A stretch of DNA of 9,742 nt from contig JBFMAE010000068.1 in assembly GCA_040756085.1 (NCBI GenBank), positions 1-9,742 of the forward strand. Reading direction: 5' to 3'. Both the position numbers and the translations under genes were made by a program. The DNA comes from JBFMAE01 sp040756085 (GTDB taxonomy: Bacteria > Desulfobacterota > BSN033 > UBA1163). Below, in pieces: positions 5,644 to 9,742 of this stretch. The notes under the pieces are model-generated. The model ran no database searches and was not told the origin of the DNA. It saw nothing but the letters and a program-made list of their open reading frames with translations. Numbering within the stretch: position 1 is the first letter of the stretch; each line of letters opens with the position of its first letter.

Positions 5644-6880
5644 AGCTCGTGCTCCTAACCCCTGGGACTTTGGCAATGGCTCTGGCCCCCTTTCCAGGCT
5701 GAGACTCTACATAAGCCTCGCCACCTACCGCCGCTACCCTTTCTCTCACACCAAACAGACCGGCACCACGCCCATCTTTCTCAATGCGTGTGATCTCGCT
5801 GACATTGAATCCCTTTCCATCATCCTCGATACATAAGATACACTCATTGGAGTTGCATTCCAAACGGATAATAGCTTTTTTCGCCTCAGAATGCCTCACA
5901 ATATTGCTCATAGTTTCCTGTGCGACGCGGAAGAGCGTCAGTTCAGCTTCATGAGATAAACGTCGTTGTTCCATTCCTTTAAATTCTGTGGTCACATTAA
6001 TGCCTTTGGAAGCGAGATTGGTCTCAGCAAGATTGCGAATAGCGGCAGGCAGTCCCAATGTATCTAATAGAGTGGGGCGTAGTTCCCTTATAAGCCTGAC
6101 AACTTCAGCACTTGCCTGAACCGCTATACTATGAATCTTTATTAACATTGCCTTGATCTCAGTACTTTTGACATTCCCCATTTCCATCATTTCAGTAAGA
6201 GCCTGCAGATTAAGCGCCATGGCAGTAAGCTGTTGACTGGTTTCATCATGTAGCTCTCTCGCGATCCTTTTTCGCTCCTCTTCCTGAATAGTAATCATTT
6301 GCCTCACCAGTGTTTGGTATCTTTTCCTAGCATCATTTAACCTTTTATATAGCTTTGCCTGCTCGATAGCTATGCCAAGCTGGTCTCCGATCGAGCCCAG
6401 AAGGTACATGTCATCTTTAGTGAAGTGCCGTGCCCTAGTGCTAGCGACATTCATCACCCCTAGGATCTTGTCTTTTGCTCGAAGAGGAACGCTTAGGAAT
6501 GCTTTCAAACCTTCTGTCTTTATTAGATCAGGGTGGGCAGCACTTGGTTCCAAGGAGATATCCTCTAACAGTATCGCCCTTCCATTTTGAGCAACCTTTC
6601 CAGCAACTCCCTCACCCAGTTTGAAACGCATCTCCTCGGCGTATTTGGCAGAGAGACCCTGGTAGACAAAGTAGGATAGCGTGTTCGTTGGCTCATCAAG
6701 AAGCATGACTCCACCGATAACCCCATGCATAATCTCAAGCACACTATTCAAACCAACCTTAAGAATAGCTTCCAGATCCCAGAGGCCACTGATTGCTGCC
6801 GAGACGCGGCTTAAAGCTATTAGCTCATCGTCTCTAATCTTAGCCTCGTTCTCTGGATCATGCACGTTTTCCGATTCCAT
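5612..6880 (-). CDS. GAF-domain sensor histidine kinase, NarX/DegS type (HisKA_3)
   Basis: This is a 422-residue kinase. It has no transmembrane segment, so it is probably cytoplasmic. A GAF sensor domain covers about residues 24-175, including GEGVAGKVAQNGRAILLED and SVPLRAKDKILGVMNV, and may bind a small ligand or redox cofactor. A short coiled linker leads to the dimerisation/phosphoacceptor helix RIARELHDETSQQLTAMAL with His211. The HATPase part shows QETMSNIVRHSEA (N box, Asn326), EDDGKGF (Asp354) and GRGAGLFGVRERV. This is the kinase class that pairs with NarL-type regulators, matching its neighbour. GGAGG lies seven bases before the ATG at 6880, and a sigma70-like promoter precedes it. 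The signal cannot be named. Loss of membrane segments or a periplasmic sensor makes an intracellular cue likely. Confidence 0.92.
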   Translation of the reverse strand: MESENVHDPENEAKIRDDELIALSRVSAAISGLWDLEAILKVGLNSVLEIMHGVIGGVMLLDEPTNTLSYFVYQGLSAKYAEEMRFKLGEGVAGKVAQNGRAILLEDISLEPSAAHPDLIKTEGLKAFLSVPLRAKDKILGVMNVASTRARHFTKDDMYLLGSIGDQLGIAIEQAKLYKRLNDARKRYQTLVRQMITIQEEERKRIARELHDETSQQLTAMALNLQALTEMMEMGNVKSTEIKAMLIKIHSIAVQASAEVVRLIRELRPTLLDTLGLPAAIRNLAETNLASKGINVTTEFKGMEQRRLSHEAELTLFRVAQETMSNIVRHSEAKKAIIRLECNSNECILCIEDDGKGFNVSEITRIEKDGRGAGLFGVRERVAAVGGEAYVESQPGKGARAIAKVPGVRSTSYAENKGAGSG

Positions 6881-6939
6881 TCTTGGACCTCCACTGCTGA
6901 AATTACTTTCGCAAATTAAGAATACCCTTACTTAGATTA

Positions 6940-6968
6940 ACCATATACAAATTCACATTTTCTGTCAA
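6940..6968 (-). promoter_or_regulatory. sigma70-like promoter for the kinase/regulator pair
   Basis: On the minus strand a perfect TTGACA (complement of 6963-6968) is followed after exactly 17 bases by TATGGT (complement of 6940-6945). It lies about 60 bases upstream of the kinase ATG and faces that gene. It starts just beyond the stop of the ComEA-like gene, so the kinase gene can be transcribed independently. Confidence 0.6.
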
Positions 6969-6984
6969 TCCAAAGAGGCGAGGG

Positions 6985-7620
6985 TTAAGGCCTTATGGTG
7001 AAAAACGTTTTAAAAGTTTGATACTTCTTTTCTCCGATCCCTTTCACATTATTCAATTCTTCGACCGAGCGGAACCCTTTCCTTTTTTCCCGATAGGTTA
7101 CAATCTCATGAGCTAAGGACTCCCCTATTCCTGGAATTAAACAAAGGTCTTCGAGGGAGGCTCGGTTGAGATCGAGGGGAATGGAGAAAACGAGCAATTT
7201 ATTGGCCGCCATCCTCCCGATTTTGATTTTTATCTCATCATGATTAATCCCCCCATGTCCCTCCTTTCGTAAAGGGGGAGACTTTGATAAAGGAGGGAAA
7301 GGGAGGATTTCCGGAGGTTCTTTGACGATAGTGAGAAGGGTTCCTGATCCTAAGACCTCAGAAGATGAGCTTGCATCAAACTGGATGGCTCCCTTAAACC
7401 CTCCTGCACGGTCGATCGTTTCCTTTAATGTGGGAGAAGTTTGAAAGATATAGATTCCGGGGTTCTTCACCTCCCCTGAAACCTCTACCACAAACTCTCT
7501 GAGGGTCTCCTCTGAAGGAACAGGATCGGGATGGTCATAAAATTTAAAGTGGAGAATACCGAGGATGAGACAGGCTAAAAAGAAGAGGATTTTTTGCTGA
7601 CCAAGGGAGAAATATTTCAT
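6985..7620 (-). CDS. comEA: ComEA-like DNA-binding competence protein (SLBB + helix-hairpin-helix)
   Basis: This protein has about 211 residues, with an N-terminal membrane anchor (ILFFLACLILGILHF), an SLBB domain (FVVEVSGEVKNPGIYIF and DRAGGF), and a C-terminal pair of helix-hairpin-helix motifs (LNRASLEDLCLIPGIGESLA and then EELNNVKGIGEKKYQTF). This is the layout of ComEA, the envelope-anchored receptor that binds incoming DNA during natural transformation. Between the two domains lies a Pro/Lys/Gly-rich linker (roughly residues 104-125) made by an in-frame palindromic repeat. I use the ATG at 7620; a TTG nine bases upstream (7629) is an alternative, and neither has a strong ribosome site. 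No other competence genes are in view, so a role in uptake is family knowledge only. Confidence 0.85.
   Translation of the reverse strand: MKYFSLGQQKILFFLACLILGILHFKFYDHPDPVPSEETLREFVVEVSGEVKNPGIYIFQTSPTLKETIDRAGGFKGAIQFDASSSSEVLGSGTLLTIVKEPPEILPFPPLSKSPPLRKEGHGGINHDEIKIKIGRMAANKLLVFSIPLDLNRASLEDLCLIPGIGESLAHEIVTYREKRKGFRSVEELNNVKGIGEKKYQTFKTFFTIRP
7246..7309 (-). repeat. palindromic repeat element inside the ComEA-like gene
   Basis: The block has terminal arms AATCCCCCC (7246-7254) and GGGAGGATT (7301-7309), which match with one mismatch. An inner perfect pair is TCCCTCCTTT (7258-7267) with AAAGGAGGGA (7289-7298), and AAAGGGGGA at 7271-7279 is a third near-copy of the arm. Such CCCCTTT/AAAGGGG palindromes are a common interspersed repeat type. 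Here it is translated without breaking the frame. Confidence 0.65.
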
Positions 7621-7756
7621 AAATGACAAATTCTAAAATCCAATTTTCATATTAATATCAAATGACCAAATGTCTATAACTTTTTCCTTTATACATTTGG
7701 GTTCTGGGTTTCACTTGTTTCACTTGGACTTTGGGTTTTGACATTTGACCCTTTGC
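7621..7756 (-). repeat. repeat-rich gap between citramalate synthase and ComEA-like gene
   Basis: The gap holds a perfect tandem 9-mer (TTTCACTTG twice, 7709-7726), several GGGTT units nearby, and an inverted pair CAAATGTC (7667-7674) and GACATTTG (7740-7747). It has no gene and no clear terminator. The look is of degenerate intergenic repeat DNA. Confidence 0.45.
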
Positions 7757-9346
7757 TTATTTTTCCCCTGCTTCTTCTCCTTTTAAAAGTTTGTAATCGA
7801 TGGAATCGACCAGGGCCTGCCAACTGGCCTGAATGATATTTTCAGAGACTCCTACCGTTCCCCACTTCGATTCTCCATCTCCCGATTCGATGAGAACTCT
7901 GGTCTGGGCCGCGGTTCCTTCCTTGGTGGTGAGGATCCTTACTTTGTAATCCAGAAGTTTCACTTCCCTTAATTCGGGATAAAACTTCTCCAGGGCTTTT
8001 CGGATGGCATTATCCAAGGCATTCACCGGACCGTTTCCGACCGAGGCGGTATGCTCTACCCGATTCCCCACGCGCACCATGATCGTGGCTTCCGAAAGGG
8101 GAGGGGCTTCCTCCTCTTTCTTCTCCACGATCACACGAAATCCCATGAGTTCGAAAAACTTTTTATGTTGTCCAAGGGCCTTCTTGATGAGAATTTCAAA
8201 AGAGCCTTCCGCCCCTTCAAATTGAAACCCCTGGTTCTCCAACCGTTTCAGTTGGTTCAGGATCTCCCTTACCTTAGGATCCCTGCTCTCGAAATCGATT
8301 TTGAATTCAGCAGCCTTGTAGAGAATATTCGATTCTCCGGACAGATCCGAGATGAGAACCCTCTGACGGTTTCCAACCCGTTCAGGCTGGACATGTTCAT
8401 AAGTGGCTCCGCTCTTTCGAATGGCGCTGACATGAACGCCACCTTTGTGAGCAAAGGCACTGTCCCCCACATAGGGAAGGTATTTATGATGGGGGAGATT
8501 GGCCAATTCTGAGACGAAACGGGAAACCTCTCTGATTTTTTTCAACTGGTCATCGCTGATACAATCAATCTTCATCTTCAACTTGAGATTGGGGATGATG
8601 GAACAGAGATTGGCATTTCCGCATCGTTCACCATAACCGTTGATGGTTCCATGAACCATCCCAATGCCTTCCTTGACCGCAAGGAGGGTGTTGGCCACAG
8701 CCATCTCCGTATCGTTATGGACATGAATTCCAAGAGGTGCGGCAATCTTCTTCTTCACCTCTTTGATGATAGATTGGACTTCATCAGGAAGCGCCCCCCC
8801 ATTGGTGTCGCAGAGCACGATCCAATCGGCCTTTGCCTCCTGGGCAGCCCGAAGCGTTGCGAGGGCATACTTTGAATTGTTTTTGAATCCATCGAAGAAA
8901 TGTTCTGCATCAAAAATGACCTCTGAAACCCGACTTTTGAGGAATCGAATGGATTCAAGGATGATTTCGAGATTTTGGTCGAGGGTGATATTTAATGCCT
9001 CAAGGGGGTGAATGTCCCAGGACTTCCCGAAGATGGTCACCACCTCTGTATCAGCCTCGATCAGAGCCCGGATGTTAGGATCATTCTGGGATGAAATCCC
9101 TGCTCGACAAGTACTTCCAAAGGCGACCATCTTTACCTGGGAAAGGGGAACGGATTTAATCTCTTTAAAAAATTGAAGATCCCTTGGGTTGGAACCCGGC
9201 CAACCCCCTTCGATATAATGGATGCCTAATTCATCCAGCTTTTGTGCAATTCGGACTTTGTCCTCAACAGAAAAGGTAATATCTTCCGCCTGAGAACCAT
9301 CGCGTAGTGTTGTATCGTAGATTTTAATAGAATCGGAACGAATCAA
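7757..9346 (-). CDS. cimA: (R)-citramalate synthase CimA
   Basis: This 529-residue enzyme condenses pyruvate and acetyl-CoA to (R)-citramalate, the first step of the threonine-independent route to isoleucine. The N-terminal HMGL-like TIM barrel shows YDTTLRDGSQ (residues 10-19, substrate and metal site), HVHND (208-212, metal histidines) and NGYGERCGNANL (236-247). A linker with FAHKGGVHVSAIRK (298-311) follows. The C-terminal LeuA-type allosteric domain (about 395-520, with VGNGPVNALDNAIRKAL) is where isoleucine feedback normally acts. The insertion-free DTTLRDGSQAEDITFS form and length match the CimA subgroup rather than LeuA or homocitrate synthase. The start is a TTG at 9346 with GAGGAG (complement of 9353-9358) six bases upstream. 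It follows lysC in the same direction, an arrangement frequent in Desulfobacterota. Confidence 0.95.
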   Translation of the reverse strand: MIRSDSIKIYDTTLRDGSQAEDITFSVEDKVRIAQKLDELGIHYIEGGWPGSNPRDLQFFKEIKSVPLSQVKMVAFGSTCRAGISSQNDPNIRALIEADTEVVTIFGKSWDIHPLEALNITLDQNLEIILESIRFLKSRVSEVIFDAEHFFDGFKNNSKYALATLRAAQEAKADWIVLCDTNGGALPDEVQSIIKEVKKKIAAPLGIHVHNDTEMAVANTLLAVKEGIGMVHGTINGYGERCGNANLCSIIPNLKLKMKIDCISDDQLKKIREVSRFVSELANLPHHKYLPYVGDSAFAHKGGVHVSAIRKSGATYEHVQPERVGNRQRVLISDLSGESNILYKAAEFKIDFESRDPKVREILNQLKRLENQGFQFEGAEGSFEILIKKALGQHKKFFELMGFRVIVEKKEEEAPPLSEATIMVRVGNRVEHTASVGNGPVNALDNAIRKALEKFYPELREVKLLDYKVRILTTKEGTAAQTRVLIESGDGESKWGTVGVSENIIQASWQALVDSIDYKLLKGEEAGEK

Positions 9347-9352
9347 AGTAAA

Positions 9353-9358
9353 CTCCTC
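9353..9358 (-). promoter_or_regulatory. ribosome binding site supporting the TTG start of cimA
   Basis: GAGGAG on the minus strand sits six bases before TTG 9346. It justifies a non-ATG start; there is no better ATG between the site and the conserved DTTLRDG motif. Confidence 0.7.
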
Positions 9359-9367
9359 AATTATACG

Positions 9368-9431
9368 ATGAACGATGTACGATAAACGATGAACAAAGAT
9401 ATTTGTTCATGGTTCAAAATCCATCGTTCAT
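9368..9431 (-). repeat. nested inverted repeats between lysC and cimA
   Basis: ATGAACGATG (9368-9377) is perfectly complementary to CATCGTTCAT (9422-9431). Inside it a second hairpin pairs ATGAACAAA (9389-9397) with TTTGTTCAT (9402-9410) around a GATA loop. The motif ACGATGAAC/ACGATGTAC/ACGATAAAC also repeats directly. There is no T-tract on the minus strand after the hairpin, so a strong terminator is unlikely. The outer arm overlaps the lysC stop codon. Confidence 0.6.
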
Positions 9432-9742
9432 AGTTCTTCTTTCACCTCTGGCTTATCCAGTTCAAAAGCATCGTGGAGGGCACGGACGGCCAATTCAGTA
9501 TATTTGGAATCGATGATGCAAGAGATTTTGATCTCTGAGGTTGAGATCATGTGGATATTGATTCCTTCCTTGGCCAGAGCGGCGAACATCTGGGTGGCCA
9601 CATTCGAGTGGCTCCTCATCCCAACTCCAACAATCGAGACCTTGGCAATATCTTCATTGGCATTGACCTCTTTCCCTCCGATTTCCTTAAGGGCCCCCTT
9701 TACAATCTGGAGGGTCTGGGCGAAATCCGATTTGGGAACGGT
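9428..9742 (-). CDS. lysC: aspartate kinase, C-terminal ACT-domain end (partial)
   Basis: Only the last 104 codons are inside the window; the 5' part lies beyond 9742. The segment is the paired ACT regulatory region of aspartate kinase, which phosphorylates aspartate at the entry to lysine, threonine and methionine synthesis. It shows TVPKSDFAQTL, then AKVSIVGVGMRSHSNVATQM, then GINIHMISTSEIKISCII, and ends KYTELAVRALHDAF before the tail. The SIVGVGMRSH and MISTSEIKIS strings are diagnostic and form the allosteric amino acid site. The stop TGA (complement of 9428-9430) falls inside a repeat arm. cimA follows after about 80 bp on the same strand. Confidence 0.93.
   Translation of the reverse strand, partial: TVPKSDFAQTLQIVKGALKEIGGKEVNANEDIAKVSIVGVGMRSHSNVATQMFAALAKEGINIHMISTSEIKISCIIDSKYTELAVRALHDAFELDKPEVKEEL

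Noticed and set aside
5441..5836. Long plus-strand open frames opposite the regulator, kinase and cimA genes
   Set aside because: They mirror the codon pattern of well-supported minus-strand genes and encode no family.

Overview
The window looks like chromosomal DNA of an anaerobic bacterium, most likely a Desulfobacterota (deltaproteobacterial) lineage. The reasons are the adjacent lysC and CimA-type citramalate synthase genes, an arsenic/permease operon with tiny redox-active disulfide proteins, apparent use of selenocysteine, and short degenerate intergenic repeats of the kind seen in these genomes. The taxonomic call is inference from content, not from a marker gene.

Left part (15-3731, plus strand): a tightly packed arsenic/metalloid operon. 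In order it holds an ArsP/DUF318-type permease, a thioredoxin-fold mini-protein whose first active-site Cys is replaced by an in-frame TGA (UxxC instead of CxxC) with a SECIS-like hairpin just downstream, a DGC-domain putative zinc-binding protein, a short remnant reading frame, a second mini-thioredoxin with an ordinary CxxC, an Acr3 arsenite efflux pump, and a low-molecular-weight-phosphatase-type arsenate reductase. The start of the arsenate reductase is one base out of frame at an A7 run. Together these genes suggest arsenate reduction, arsenite export and thiol/selenol redox chemistry serving a metalloid or metal permease.

Middle (3732-4989): a gene-poor scar. It contains about 430 bp without a convincing gene, a terminator-like hairpin, a 153-codon fragment of a T4-like phage portal protein that stops far short of full length, and about 300 bp of AT-rich non-coding DNA with a second weak hairpin.

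Right part (4990-9742, minus strand): a NarL-type two-component pair (GAF sensor kinase, then a LuxR-type response regulator whose start overlaps the kinase end) behind a good sigma70-like promoter; a ComEA-like SLBB plus helix-hairpin-helix protein with a palindromic repeat translated in frame inside it; (R)-citramalate synthase CimA with a TTG start; and the C-terminal ACT-domain end of aspartate kinase LysC, cut by the window edge. CimA and LysC belong to isoleucine and aspartate-family amino acid synthesis.

The most notable item is the probable selenoprotein at 1101-1343, which ordinary gene calling misses because it stops at the TGA.
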